Under the pieces are notes generated by a model that was given only the letters and a program-made list of their open reading frames with translations, was not told the origin of the DNA and made no database searches. A stretch of 64,000 bases of DNA from Frondihabitans sucicola (GTDB taxonomy: Bacteria; Actinomycetota; Actinomycetes; Actinomycetales; Microbacteriaceae), in NCBI RefSeq assembly GCF_030296615.1, contig NZ_AP027732.1:1488001-1552000 (forward strand). The letters run 5' to 3'. The stretch's first letter is position 1. Every line of letters begins with the position of its first letter. Shown one piece after another: positions 1 through 9,271 of this stretch. The position numbers and the translations under genes were made by a program.

Positions 1-792
1 GTCCACGTCGTCCTCGAGAAGCCGCTCGCGACGGGCGTGGCCGAGGGTCGCGCCCTCGTCGAGGCGGCCGAGCGCTCGACGGCCAAGCTCGCGGTCTGTT
101 TCCAGAATCGCTACAACGAGCCCGTCCAGCGGGCGAAAGAGGTGCTCGAGAGCGGTGTCCTCGGCCCTGTCGCCGGAGCTGCGGCAACGGTCGTCTGGCA
201 TCGAACTCCCGAGTACTACGAGGCCAGCCCGTGGCGGGGCAGGTGGGAGACCGCCGGCGGCGGACTCCTCATGAACCAGGCGATCCACACCCTCGACCTC
301 GTGCAGTGGCTCGTCGGGGACGTCGTCGGCGTGACCGGTGGCGTCGCGACGCGCGCACTCGGAGACACGATCGAGGTGGAGGACACCGCCGACCTGGTCC
401 TGACTCACGCGAGCGGCGCCCGGAGCGTCTTCTACGCCACGCTCGCGCACGTCGCCAACGAGACCGTGACCGTCGACATCGTGGCCGAGCGAGGTCACCT
501 GAGCCTGCGGGGCGACCTCACCGTCACCTACGCGGACGGGACCACCGAAGTCGTTGCGGAGCCGGTCACCGCGAGCGGCGAGAGAGCGTACTGGGGCATC
601 TCGCACCAGACGCTGATCTCCGATTTCTACGCCGGGATCCGGTCGGAGGAGCCCTTCTGGATCGGTGCCGACGAGGCCCTCAAGACCCTTGAGATCATTC
701 AGACCGTGTACGACCAGACGTTCCCGGAGCGTCTTCTCGCCGGTGCCGCGTCGACCGGGAACGCCTCCGGCGGAGGAAGAACCCGGCCGTGA
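1..792 (+). CDS. Gfo/Idh/MocA-family NAD(P)-dependent oxidoreductase, 5' end missing
   Basis: The reading frame is open from base 1, so the N-terminal Rossmann half lies outside the window. What remains starts just before the family's EKP motif (about residue 6, catalytic Lys) and continues through the C-terminal alpha/beta substrate domain, including GGGLLMNQAIHTLDL, where the conserved Asp/His pair of the family sits. The stop overlaps the GTG start of the LacI gene by 4 bp, so it is the upstream member of a nan-type operon. Family knowledge: Gfo/Idh enzymes oxidise or epimerise sugars, and the sialic-acid enzyme NanOx/YjhC (2,7-anhydro-Neu5Ac to Neu5Ac) belongs to this family. Assigning that role here is inference from context only. 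Confidence 0.85.
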   Translation, partial: VHVVLEKPLATGVAEGRALVEAAERSTAKLAVCFQNRYNEPVQRAKEVLESGVLGPVAGAAATVVWHRTPEYYEASPWRGRWETAGGGLLMNQAIHTLDLVQWLVGDVVGVTGGVATRALGDTIEVEDTADLVLTHASGARSVFYATLAHVANETVTVDIVAERGHLSLRGDLTVTYADGTTEVVAEPVTASGERAYWGISHQTLISDFYAGIRSEEPFWIGADEALKTLEIIQTVYDQTFPERLLAGAASTGNASGGGRTRP

Positions 793-1831
793 CCACGGAC
801 CCCGTCCGCCCGCAGGAGCCGGCCGGCCGGGGGCGGACGCCTCGGCCGGCGGCGACGATCTACGACGTCGCGAAGCTGGCCGGTGTCGCGCCGTCGACCG
901 TGTCGCGCGCGCTCGGCAAGCCGGGCAGGATCACCATCACGACGCGCCTCAAGGTCGAAGCCGCTGCCGCCGAGCTGCACTACCGGCTCAACCCGATGGC
1001 GCGCTCCTCCCCACGGGCCGTACCTCGACGCTGGCGATGCTCGTCGCCGACTTCACCAATCCGATGTTCTTCGAGGTGGTGCGGGGCGCAGAGCGCGCCG
1101 CCGCCGATCGCGGGTACACGATGATCCTCTCCGAGTCTCAGGAGTCGGCCGATCGCGAAGCGCGCACCGCGGATCGCGTCATCCCCTCCGTCGACGGGCT
1201 CATCCTGGTGACGACACGCCTTCGCGATGAGCAGATCCGCGAGCTCTCCGACCGAAAGCCGCTCGTCGTGATCAACCGCGAGGTTACAGGGGTCGACTCG
1301 ATCGTTCCGAGGCTGGAGCCGGGCATCGGCGAGGCGCTCGATCTGCTGGCGGCCCAGGGGCACCGGTCGATGGCGTTCCTCTCCGGCCCGCAGCGGGCCT
1401 GGATGAGTCGCGCTCGCTGGGACGTCCTGTTCGACGGGGCGACGCGCCGCGGGATGCGCATCGTCGAGATCCCGTCGAGCGCTCCGACCATCGAGGGCGG
1501 CCGCGATGCGATGAAGCGGGTCGTCGCCTCCGGTGTGACCGCGGTGGTGGCCTACAACGACCTGATCGCGATCGGTCTCCTGCAGGGGGTCCAGGGGTCC
1601 GGAGGGCAGGTTCCGCGCGACCTCAGCATCATCGGCTTCGACGACATCTTCGGATCCGACTTCACGTCGCCCCCGCTGACGACGGTCATGACGCCGCTCG
1701 GCCTGATGGGGGAGCGCGCCGTCGAGGTCCTCCTCGACGGGGAGGGCGGTGGCGCCGCCGGCGAAGGCGCCCGGCCTCCCGACTCGAAGCTCGTCCTGCG
1801 CGGGTCCGTCGGGCCCGCACTCCTCGGCTGA
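789..1831 (+). CDS. LacI-family transcriptional regulator (frame broken near 1004-1012)
   Basis: The N-terminal LacI helix-turn-helix is clear: [20 protein letters not shown] at about residues 24-43, then a hinge region ending NPMARS. A periplasmic-binding-like effector domain follows ([38 protein letters not shown] near the C-terminus). The two parts lie in different frames. One extra C near 1006-1007 would join MARS to [13 protein letters not shown], giving a normal protein of about 347 aa, so I suspect a sequencing error. The GTG start overlaps the preceding stop. It lies directly before the operator at 1875-1892, whose even symmetry with a central CG is typical of LacI sites, so it may control the sialic-acid locus. 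The ligand is unknown. Confidence 0.85.
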
Positions 1832-1874
1832 CCCGCTTGCCACGCCGTCGAGGCGCTGCTAGCGTTGCGCGAAG

Positions 1875-1892
1875 ACATCAGACGTCCGATGT
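1875..1892. promoter_or_regulatory. Operator of the sialic-acid locus, copy 1
   Basis: ACATCAGACGTCCGATGT is a palindrome with a single mismatched pair, 17 bp before the start of the MFS gene. The same motif occurs as a perfect palindrome at 9196-9213 and a degenerate copy at 10071-10088, each in front of a different sialic-acid transcription unit. The binder is not proven: candidates are the LacI protein at 789 and the GntR/FCD protein at 9272. Confidence 0.7.
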
Positions 1893-1908
1893 CCTCGAAA
1901 GGAGCGGG

Positions 1909-3387
1909 ATGATGCAGCACAGCGCAGTGGCTCAGCCCTGGTACAGGCAGATCGATCGAAAGCAGTGGCAGCTCTTCTGGGCGTCCTGGCTCGGCTACCT
2001 CCTGGACGGGTTCGACTTCGTCATCATCGCCCTCGTGCTCACCGAGGTGTCGTCCGAGTTCCACCTGTCGACGGTGCAGGGCGCGAGCCTGATCTCGGCG
2101 GCGTTCATCAGCCGGTGGTTCGGCGGGCTGAGCATCGGAGCCCTCGGCGATCGCTTCGGCCGCAAGACGGCGATGATCGTCAGCATCCTGCTCTTCTCGA
2201 TCGGGTCGGTCGCCTGCGCTCTGGCGCCGGCCTACTGGGTGCTCTTCGCCGCGCGGCTCCTCGTCGGGCTCGGCATGGCCGGCGAGTACGGCGCGAGCTC
2301 GACCTACGTCATCGAGTCGTGGCCGCCTCGGCTGAAGAACCGTGCCAGCGGCTTCCTCATCTCCGGGTACTCGATCGGCACCGTCGTGGCCGCGGAGGCC
2401 TACCGCTTCGTCGTGCCGGAGTTCGGCTGGAGGGCGCTGTTCGCACTCGGCATCGTGCCGATCGCGATCACCATCTGGCTGCGCAAGAGCCTGCCGGAGT
2501 CTCCCGCGGTCGTCCCTCGCCGGGAAGCGGGCGAGAGTGCCGCCCCCAACGTGTTCGCCGTCCTCTTCGCGGGGCCGCGGCGCCTGGTCAACGCCGTGAC
2601 CGCGCTCGTCGCGATGGTCACGCTCGCGCTGATCTTCACGCAGACCCTGCCCGGCGGCGCCCCCGTCGTCGTCGCTGCCGTCGTGGTGGGCGCCATCTTC
2701 GTGTCGTACATCGTCCAGTTCTCCGGGCGCCGGTGGCCGGCCGCGCTCGGGCTGACGGTGACGGTGTTCGCGGCCTTCCTGTACTCCTGGCCGATCCAGT
2801 CGCTGCTTCCGACCTACCTCAAGTCCGAGCTCGGGTACGACCCGGCCGCCGTCAGCAACACGCTCTTCTTCGCGGGGCTGGGAGCGGCCGTCGGCTGCAT
2901 CGTCGCCGGCTTCACGGGAGACCGGTTCGGCACCAGGCGCGCCTACGTCGTGAGCCTCCTCATCTCGCAGATCGTGATCTTCCCCGTCTTCGCCGTCGGC
3001 GGCGGCAGCCTCCTGCTCCTCGGTGTGCTGCTCTTCGTCCAGCAGGTCTTCGGTCAGGGGATCGCCGGGCTGCTGCCGAAGTGGATCGGCGGGTTCTTCC
3101 CGGCGGAGCAGCGAGCCGCCGGGCTCGGCTTCACGTACAACGTGGGTGCCCTGGGCGGCGCCGTCGCTCCCGTGCTGGGCGCCAGCATCGCGCGCACCCT
3201 GCCGCTGGGGACCGCGCTGGCCGTGATCTCGTTCGCGTTGACCTTCGTCGTGATCCTGCTCATCGGGCTGAACGTCCCGGCGCGCCTGCAGCGGCTGATC
3301 CACCGGGACGCCTCGTGGCCGACCGACTTCCGGCGGCACGACTTCGACGGTGCCCCGCCGCGCGCCCGCGCCGACGCCGCGGCGTGA
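1909..3387 (+). CDS. MFS transporter, sialic-acid (NanT-like) candidate
   Basis: A 12-helix major facilitator of about 492 aa. The start has two adjacent ATGs (1909 and 1912) behind a clear AAAGGAG ribosome site at 1898-1904. The first helix carries the sugar/acid-symporter signature [16 protein letters not shown]. The loop 2-3 motif [13 protein letters not shown] and a mid-protein repeat [11 protein letters not shown] follow, as does an acidic first-helix pair typical of the SHS (sialate/lactate:H+ symporter) branch. Its place between a LacI regulator and lyase, kinase and epimerase genes supports Neu5Ac import. Specificity for Neu5Ac is inferred. An operator overlaps its promoter region at 1875-1892. 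Confidence 0.75.
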   Translation: MMQHSAVAQPWYRQIDRKQWQLFWASWLGYLLDGFDFVIIALVLTEVSSEFHLSTVQGASLISAAFISRWFGGLSIGALGDRFGRKTAMIVSILLFSIGSVACALAPAYWVLFAARLLVGLGMAGEYGASSTYVIESWPPRLKNRASGFLISGYSIGTVVAAEAYRFVVPEFGWRALFALGIVPIAITIWLRKSLPESPAVVPRREAGESAAPNVFAVLFAGPRRLVNAVTALVAMVTLALIFTQTLPGGAPVVVAAVVVGAIFVSYIVQFSGRRWPAALGLTVTVFAAFLYSWPIQSLLPTYLKSELGYDPAAVSNTLFFAGLGAAVGCIVAGFTGDRFGTRRAYVVSLLISQIVIFPVFAVGGGSLLLLGVLLFVQQVFGQGIAGLLPKWIGGFFPAEQRAAGLGFTYNVGALGGAVAPVLGASIARTLPLGTALAVISFALTFVVILLIGLNVPARLQRLIHRDASWPTDFRRHDFDGAPPRARADAAA

Positions 3388-3424
3388 GCCCGACCCTCTC
3401 CAGCAGAAAGTAGACGTCATCACC

Positions 3425-4363
3425 ATGACCAGCCCGCACGACCAGATCCTCTCGGGGATCGTCCCTCCGCTCTGCACCCCGCTCACGCCGGACGGTCAGG
3501 TCGACACGACCTCGCTCGTCCGCCTGACCGAGCACCTCCTCGCGGGCGGCGTCGACGGTCTCTTCGTGCTCGGGTCGACCGGTGAGGTCGCGTTCCTGAC
3601 CGACGAGCAGCGCGGAGTCGTCATCGAGACCGTGGTCGACGCGGTGGGTGGCCGGGTGCCGGTCGTCGCCGGGGTGATCGACACGACGACGCCGCGGGTC
3701 CTCCCGCACCTGGAGCAGGCCGCCGCGCTCGGCGCGACCGCGGCCGTGGCCACCGCACCCTTCTACACGCGGACCCACCCGGCCGAGATCGCGAGGCACT
3801 TCCGGCTCCTCGCCGCGGCGACCCCGCTCCCGATCGTGGCGTACGACATCCCCGTGTCGGTGGGCACGAAGCTCGACGCCGAGCTCGTCGCCCGCCTGGC
3901 CTCGGACGGAGTCATCCGCGCGCTGAAAGACAGCAGCGGCGACGACGCGGGCCTCCGACGGGTGATTCTCTCGACCGCGGCGTCGGATGTGGCGGACTTC
4001 GCGATCCTGACCGGCTCCGAACTCACTGTCGACGCGGCGCTGTCGTTCGGAGCCGACGGGGCCGTGCCCGGCTTGGGCAACGTGGATCCGGCCGGCTACG
4101 TCCGCCTGTTCGCCGCCGCCCGCGAGGACGACTGGGACACCGCGCGTGCCGAGCAGGAGCGGCTGTTCGCGATGTTCGGTCTCGTGACCGCGGGCGATCC
4201 GGTGCGAATGGGGCCGGCGTCGTCGGCTCTCGGCGCTTTCAAGGCGGCTCTGCATCTTCTCGGCGTCATCGACTCGCCTCGCACGTCAGAGCCGTACGTC
4301 CCGCTCGATGCCGACGAGACCCGAACCGTCGCGTCCTTCCTCGAGACGGCGGGGCTCCTGTGA
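3425..4363 (+). CDS. nanA: N-acetylneuraminate lyase-like DapA-family aldolase (copy 1)
   Basis: A class I aldolase of the DHDPS/NAL family, 312 aa, the usual size. Visible features are GSTGE near residue 50 (pyruvate carboxylate-binding loop), Tyr140 in AYDIPV, and the Schiff-base Lys168 in ALKDSSGDD, positions close to those of E. coli NanA (Tyr137, Lys165). In this operon the expected reaction is Neu5Ac to ManNAc plus pyruvate. DapA-family members also act on other 2-keto acids, so specificity is inferred. The ribosome site is weak (AGAAAG about 15 nt upstream). The stop overlaps the next GTG by 4 bp. A second, diverged copy lies at 15451. Confidence 0.78.
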   Translation: MTSPHDQILSGIVPPLCTPLTPDGQVDTTSLVRLTEHLLAGGVDGLFVLGSTGEVAFLTDEQRGVVIETVVDAVGGRVPVVAGVIDTTTPRVLPHLEQAAALGATAAVATAPFYTRTHPAEIARHFRLLAAATPLPIVAYDIPVSVGTKLDAELVARLASDGVIRALKDSSGDDAGLRRVILSTAASDVADFAILTGSELTVDAALSFGADGAVPGLGNVDPAGYVRLFAAAREDDWDTARAEQERLFAMFGLVTAGDPVRMGPASSALGAFKAALHLLGVIDSPRTSEPYVPLDADETRTVASFLETAGLL

Positions 4364-5089
4364 GGATCGCGCGCCTCGCCACGGAGGGCGGCGCCACAAG
4401 CGTCGTCCTGCGCGACGGCGCGTGGTTCGCCGTCGCCGACCCGTTCGAGTCGCTCGAGCCGGCCGGCGAGAGCTACCGCGTCGACGACGCCGTCCTCCTG
4501 GCTCCCGTGGAGCCGGGCGCCCTGGTCGGAATCGCCCACAATGCGGCAGGATCGCACGCGCTCCCGATCCAGGCCTGGCTGAAGTCGCCGCGTGGCGTGG
4601 CCTCGCCGGGCGCCGCGATCGTCATCGCGCCCGGCATCGGAGACGTGGTCTCCGAGGGCGAGGTGGCGGTCGTCATCGGCCGGCGCGCCTCGGCGCTCTC
4701 TCCCGAGAACGCCCTCGACCACGTCCTCGGCTTCACGATCGGCAACGACGTCACCAACGTCACCCAGGCGGCGGTCGACGAGAAGAACTTCCAGAGCAAG
4801 GCGGGCGTCAACTACACCCCCTCGGCCCCTGGATCGAGACCGAGCTCGCCGACCTCGAAGACGTGTCGATCGTCGTCTCGGTGAACGGGAAGGAAGAGCG
4901 GCGTTCGAGCACGGCCGGACTTCCTCATCGATCGTCGCCACCCTCGTGCACGTCACGCGCTGGATGACTCTCGAGCCCGGCGACGTCGTCCTGACGGGAT
5001 CGCCGAACACCGCGGCGGCCATCCGGCCGGGTGACACGGTGGCCATCACCGTCGACGGCATCGGAACCCTCGAGAACCGGGTCGCATGA
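4360..5089 (+). CDS. Fumarylacetoacetate hydrolase (FAH) family protein (frame broken at least twice)
   Basis: An FAH-fold protein of about 243 aa. The N-terminal part contains the typical GFTIGNDVT and FQSKAGVNYTP (expected LGPWIET), and the C-terminal part MTLEPGDVVLTGSP is diagnostic of the family, with acidic metal ligands in the first segment. The frame shifts in the C5 run at 4817-4821 (one more C restores TPLGPW) and again near 4905-4935. The GTG start overlaps the lyase stop, and the end overlaps the kinase ATG. FAH enzymes cleave or decarboxylate beta-dicarbonyl or 2-keto acids. No FAH step is known in sialate catabolism, so the substrate is open. Confidence 0.8.
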
Positions 5090-6016
5090 CGGCGGTCCTC
5101 GGCATCGATCTCGGCGGCACCAAGATCGCGGCCGCCCTCGTCGCCGCCGACGGATCCGTGCGCGGTCGTCGCACGGTGGCGACGCCTGCAGCGTCCGGTG
5201 CGGCCGCCGTCCTCGACGCCGTGGTGGGACTCGCCCGCGCCGTCCTCGACGCGGAGGAGCCCCGCTCCGACCGGCTGCGGCATCGGCGCTGCCGGCGTCG
5301 TCGACCCCGCGACGGGAGCCGTCGTCTCGGCCACCGACTCGTTGCCGGGCTGGGAAGGCACGCCGCTCCGAGCCGAACTCGAGCGCCGCCTCGATCTGCG
5401 GGTCACGGCCCTCAACGACGTCCAGGCGCACGCCCTCGGCGAGGCGGTTCGCGGGGCCGGCCGAGGTCACTCGAGCGTCCTGACCGTCGCCGCCGGGACC
5501 GGAGTCGGCGGCGCCCTCGTCGTCGACGGCCGGCTCGTGAGCGGGCGGCGCGGCGCTGCCGGGCACTTCGGCCACATCGCCTCTCCGGCCGCCGTCGGCC
5601 GGCCCTGCCCGTGCGGAGGAGCGGGGCACGTCGAGGCGATCGCCTCGGGTCCCGCCGTCCACGACCTCTACACCGAGTCAGGTGGTCTCGCCGCGGACAC
5701 CCGCGAGGTCTTCGCGCTCGCCGCGGCCGGCGACGCTCGAGCGGCGACAGCCGTCGATCGGGCCGCGAGAGCGCTCGGCGTGCTGATCGGCGGTCTCGTC
5801 AACGAGGTCGACCCCGATGTCGTCGTGCTCGCCGGTGGACTCGCCGACAGCGGCGAGAGGTGGTGGTCGGCCGTCGACTCGGCGGCGCGAGGCGAGATGC
5901 TGCCCCTCCTGCGATCCTGCCCTCTCGTCCCCGCTCGCCTCGGTGCCGACTCCGCCATCGTCGGCGCGGCCGAGGCGTTCTCCCGCGACCACCCCCTGAC
6001 GAAAGCGACTTCATGA
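5086..6016 (+). CDS. nanK: ROK-family sugar kinase, probable N-acetylmannosamine kinase (frame broken near 5258-5269)
   Basis: The protein starts with the ROK phosphate-binding motif GIDLGGTKIAAALV and continues with GIGAAGVVD, the ATP/sugar site GTGVGGALVVDG, and GHFGHI (catalytic region), about 309 aa in all. The ROK zinc motif reads CPCGGAGHVE: the third Cys of the usual CxCGxxGC is a His, so zinc binding is uncertain. The shift of +1 near 5258-5269 separates the first 60 residues from the rest. Overlaps with both neighbours (ATGA) put it in the same operon. Phosphorylation of ManNAc is the expected role because NanE follows at once; N-acetylglucosamine is an alternative. Confidence 0.8.
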
Positions 6017-6702
6017 CCAGCACCGTTCTCGAGGCCCTCCGAGGGGGCCTCGTCGTCTCCTGCCAGGCCTATCCGGGCGAGCCCATGCGGCACCCCGAGA
6101 CCCTGACCCAGATCGCCGAAGCCGCCGTCCGGGGCGGTGCCGTCGGGATCCGCGCCCAAGGGCTGGACGACATCCGCTCGATCCACGCTCGGGTCGCCCT
6201 TCCCCAGATCGGACTCTGGAAGGACGGCGACGGCGAGGTCTTCATCACGCCCACTCTCGTGCACGCCGTCGCGGTGGCGCGTGCCGGGGCCGAGGTCGTG
6301 GCGCTCGACGGGACGCGACGCACCCGACCGGACGGGCTGAGTCTCGCCGAGACGATCCGGCGTCTGCGCGAGGAGACCGGTGTGCTCGTCATGGCCGACG
6401 TCGGGTCGCTGGACGACGCTCTCGCGGCGGAGGATGCCGGCGCCGATTGCGTGAGCACGACGCTGTGCGGCTACACCGCAGAACGGCCGAAGACCGATGG
6501 CCCGGATCTCGAGGTGCTCGCCGCGGCCGCCGGGCGCCTGACGATTCCCGTCTTCGCCGAGGGACGCATCCACACGCCGCCTCAGGCGACGGCCTGCCGG
6601 GACGCGGGGGCCTTCGCCGTCGTCGTCGGGACGGCCATCACCCACCCGACGACGATCACCGGCTGGTTCGCCGCCGCCGTCGGAGCGGACGGTGAGCGCT
6701 GA
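6013..6702 (+). CDS. nanE: N-acetylmannosamine-6-phosphate 2-epimerase
   Basis: A 229-aa TIM-barrel protein of the NanE family. It has GGLVVSCQAYPGEPM at the N-terminus, GIRAQG (strand 2), the catalytic Lys in IGLWKDGDG, VALDGTRRTRPDG, VMADVGSLDDA, and CVSTTLCGYT before the phosphate-binding FAEGRIHTPPQA and VVVGTAITHP. The usual NanE form of these motifs is QALPGEP, GIRAxG and IGxxKxD. It converts ManNAc-6-P to GlcNAc-6-P. ATG 6013 overlaps the kinase stop, and its own stop overlaps the NagB start by one base. This gene is the strongest marker that the operon is for sialic acid. Confidence 0.9.
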   Translation: MTSTVLEALRGGLVVSCQAYPGEPMRHPETLTQIAEAAVRGGAVGIRAQGLDDIRSIHARVALPQIGLWKDGDGEVFITPTLVHAVAVARAGAEVVALDGTRRTRPDGLSLAETIRRLREETGVLVMADVGSLDDALAAEDAGADCVSTTLCGYTAERPKTDGPDLEVLAAAAGRLTIPVFAEGRIHTPPQATACRDAGAFAVVVGTAITHPTTITGWFAAAVGADGER

Positions 6703-7483
6703 TGGAGATCCTCATCCAGCCGGACGCGCAGGCCGTCGGCCGTCAGGCGGCGGCGTACGTCGCACGGCTCGTCGAGCGCGCACCCGCCGCCGTTCTCGGC
6801 CTGGCGACCGGTTCGTCGCCGCAGGGCCTCTACGCGGCACTCGCCGAGCGCGTCGCCGACGGGCTCGACCTCTCGGGCGTCGCCGCCTTCGCCTTGGACG
6901 AGTACGTGGGCATCCCGCTGGAGCACCCCGAGTCGTACGCCGCGGTGATCGACCGCGACGTGGTCTCGCCCTCGGACTGGACCCGTCGCGGGTCCACGTG
7001 CCGGACGGCCGAGCGGCGGATCTCGGCGCGGCCGCCGCCTCCTACGACGCGGCGATCGCTGCGGCGGGCGGTATCGACCTGCAGATCCTCGGGGTCGGCG
7101 AGAACGGCCACATCGGGTTCAACGAGCCGACGTCGTCGTTCGCCTCGCGCACCCGGGTCAAGACCCTCGCGCCGTCGACGAGAGCGGCCAACGCGCGCTT
7201 CTTCGACGATCCGGCCCAGGTGCCGGTGCACTGCCTCACCCAGGGGCTCGGAACGATCCTGGAGGCGCGGCATCTCGTCCTGGTCGCGACCGGCGAGTCG
7301 AAGGCGCGGGCGATCGCGGCCCTCGTCGAAGGCCCGATCACGAGCATGGTCCCGGGGTCCGCTCTGCAGCTCCACCCGCACGCCACCGTGATCATCGACG
7401 AGGCCGCGGCGTCCCGCCTGACACTCGGCGACTACTACCGATACACGGCCGACAACCGGCCGTCCTGGCAGGTCGCCGGCTGA
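6702..7483 (+). CDS. nagB: Glucosamine-6-phosphate deaminase (frame broken near 6969)
   Basis: NagB family, about 260 aa. The N-terminal half has GLATGSSPQGLY (phosphate loop) and ALDEYVGI (the Asp that acts as base). The C-terminal half, in another frame, has the family signature GVGENGHIGFNEPTSSF with the catalytic His and Glu, and ends VIIDEAAASRLT. Adding one C to the CCC at 6969-6971 gives VSPLGLDPSRVHVPDG and joins the halves, so the break is probably an error. It deaminates and isomerises GlcN-6-P to fructose-6-P. It is the last gene of the operon, and a strong hairpin follows 13 bp downstream. A NagA deacetylase is not present in the window. Confidence 0.88.
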
Positions 7484-7495
7484 CCCGCCGCTCGA

Positions 7496-7527
7496 GCCCC
7501 CGTGCCTCCGGATCGGAGGACGGGGGC
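7496..7527. terminator. Hairpin between convergent nagB and sialidase genes
   Basis: GCCCCCGT pairs with ACGGGGGC and inside it CCTCCG pairs with CGGAGG around a GAT loop, with one unpaired base. There is no T-tract, but the stem is very stable and sits between two gene ends, so it can stop transcription from both sides. Confidence 0.7.
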
Positions 7528-7538
7528 GCGAACGCCCG

Positions 7539-9169
7539 TCAGCGGAGGGCGACCGGGGTGCCGAGCACGCGCGCCGTCGAGGTCGACGCCGCCGTGACCC
7601 GCCAGGTGGTGTCGGGCGTGAAGGATCCCGCGCTCACCTCGGCAGCGGTGACCGTGTGCTTCGGCGTCGAACACGTGTAGGACGCTCCGGCCGGAAGGTT
7701 CGTGTAGCGGCAGTTTCCGCGCCCGCGGGGACCAGGGGAGCGAAATCGCCGGAGGTCGGCGCCACGGTGACGGTGCTCGACGACGTGTTCGTGACGGTGA
7801 AGGTGTAGCCCACCTGCTCCCCGGCGGCGTAGGGCTGCGTCGCCGGGTTGCGCGAGATGTCGTTCCTCGCGCCGCTGATGTGGACGCCGTCGATCGACGA
7901 GACGGCGCTCGTGGCGGTGGGGCAGGTGTCGTCGAGCCACGCGTCGTCGAACCGGGCGAACTGGATCGCCGTGGTGGAACCGGACTCGTAGAGGACGCCG
8001 ATCTGGCCGTTCGCCAGGCGCGTCGCGGTCGAGTAGGCGGAGGAGCCGGGAGCGATGGGACGGACGGAGACCCAGGTCGCGCCGTCGTCGCACGACACGC
8101 GAGCGGAGACGTTGACCCGCGACGACGTGCTGTCGGCGTTCGTGAAGAGGAGCTTCGCCGCATCGGCGGAACCGGCCGAGGCGCTCGGGAACAGCCGGGT
8201 GATCGAGCCGTTGTTGCCGGGGTCGGGCAGGTCTGTGTCGTCGGTGACCGCGCCGTAGCTGGCACCGCCGTCGGTCGAGATCGCGATCTTGCGGTCGCCG
8301 CCCGAGTGGTTGCGGGAGTTGAGCAGGACGCGGCCGTCCGAGAGCTCGACGGTCTTGTTCTCGTCCATCCCGGTGCCGACGAAGGCGCCCCGCTGCCAGG
8401 TGGCGCCGTGGTCGTCGGAGTAGACGCTGTAGGCCTGGATGGCGTTCGTCCCGTCCGCCTGTCGGACGTTGCCGGCGAACTGCTGGACGAGTCGTCCCGC
8501 GTGGGCTCCGAAGCCGAGCTGGATGCCTTCGCCAGAGGAGGCGAACATCCCCTGGACGTCGCCGGTTCGCGGGTTCGAGGCGCTGGTGCCCGGCTTCACC
8601 ACGCTGGTGATCAGCCGCGGTGCTTTCCACGTGACGCCCTTGTCGTCCGACTCGGAGACCTGCGCGCTGATGACGTTCCGGTCGGCGTCGCTGTTGCCGA
8701 ACGCGCTGCCGGCGAAGCCCTGGTCTTTCGAGAAGACCGAGAACAGGAACAGCTTGCCCGCAACGGCGTCGTAGACGAAGCTCGGATCGCTGTAGCCGGT
8801 CTTGGCGGCACCGTTGCCCGCCGTGTCCTGATTGCCGGCGAGGGCTGTGGTCTGCGTCGACCAGGTGGTGCCGTTGTCGGTGCTCCGGCGGACGACGATC
8901 GAGTTGGGGTTCGGGGCGTCGGCCGCGCTCGTCGGGCGTCCGTCCCAGGCGGCGATCACGGTGGTACCGCCGAGCGAGGCGAGCGCCGGGATCCGGTAGG
9001 CGGCGAAGGGCGCCACCAGCGCCGGCGTGAGGTTCTGCTGCGTGAAGGTGCCGGGAGAGTCGGAGGTGGCGGCCTGAGCCGGCCCGGGGGTCGCTGCGGG
9101 GCTCAGTGCGACCGCAGCGGCGAGGAGAGCCGCCGCGGCGACGGGAATGGTGGGGCGGAAACGGAACAT
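7539..9169 (-). CDS. nanH: Secreted exo-alpha-sialidase, GH33 (frame broken near 7717)
   Basis: About 543 aa. ATG 9169 is chosen over the upstream in-frame ATG at 9199 because AAGGA lies six bases before it and the 33-residue signal peptide then begins with a short basic N-region (MFRFRP) and ends AQA. The catalytic domain has YRIPAL (first Arg of the triad), four to five Asp-box repeats (STDNGTTW, SDDKGVTW, SDDHGATW, STDGGASY), GEGIQLGFG (Glu), and a further Arg in NSRNHSG. The C-terminal part (VGYTFTVTNTSSSTVTV) resembles a DUF11-type beta domain. The frame breaks there; one extra base restores PAGAGNCRYTNLPAG. No cell-wall anchor is seen, so the enzyme is probably secreted. A perfect operator lies 27 bp upstream. 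Confidence 0.88.
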
Positions 9170-9195
9170 CTGTGGTCCTTCCGAGATTTTGTCTG

Positions 9196-9213
9196 ACATC
9201 AGACGTCTGATGT
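9196..9213. promoter_or_regulatory. Operator of the sialic-acid locus, copy 2 (perfect palindrome)
   Basis: ACATCAGACGTCTGATGT is an 18-bp perfect inverted repeat just upstream of the sialidase start. It matches the site at 1875-1892 at 17 of 18 positions, linking the secreted sialidase to the uptake operon. Confidence 0.75.
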
Positions 9214-9271
9214 GGACAGAACCCTAGAGGCCTCCCGATCGAGGCGTCAAGGCCCCGCGAGCAGGATCGGC

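Noticed and set aside
1552..3486. A 644-residue open frame on the minus strand
   Set aside because: It is the antisense shadow of the MFS gene in GC-rich DNA: it is Arg/Asp/Gly-rich, has no domain, and the plus-strand frame is a clear MFS protein.
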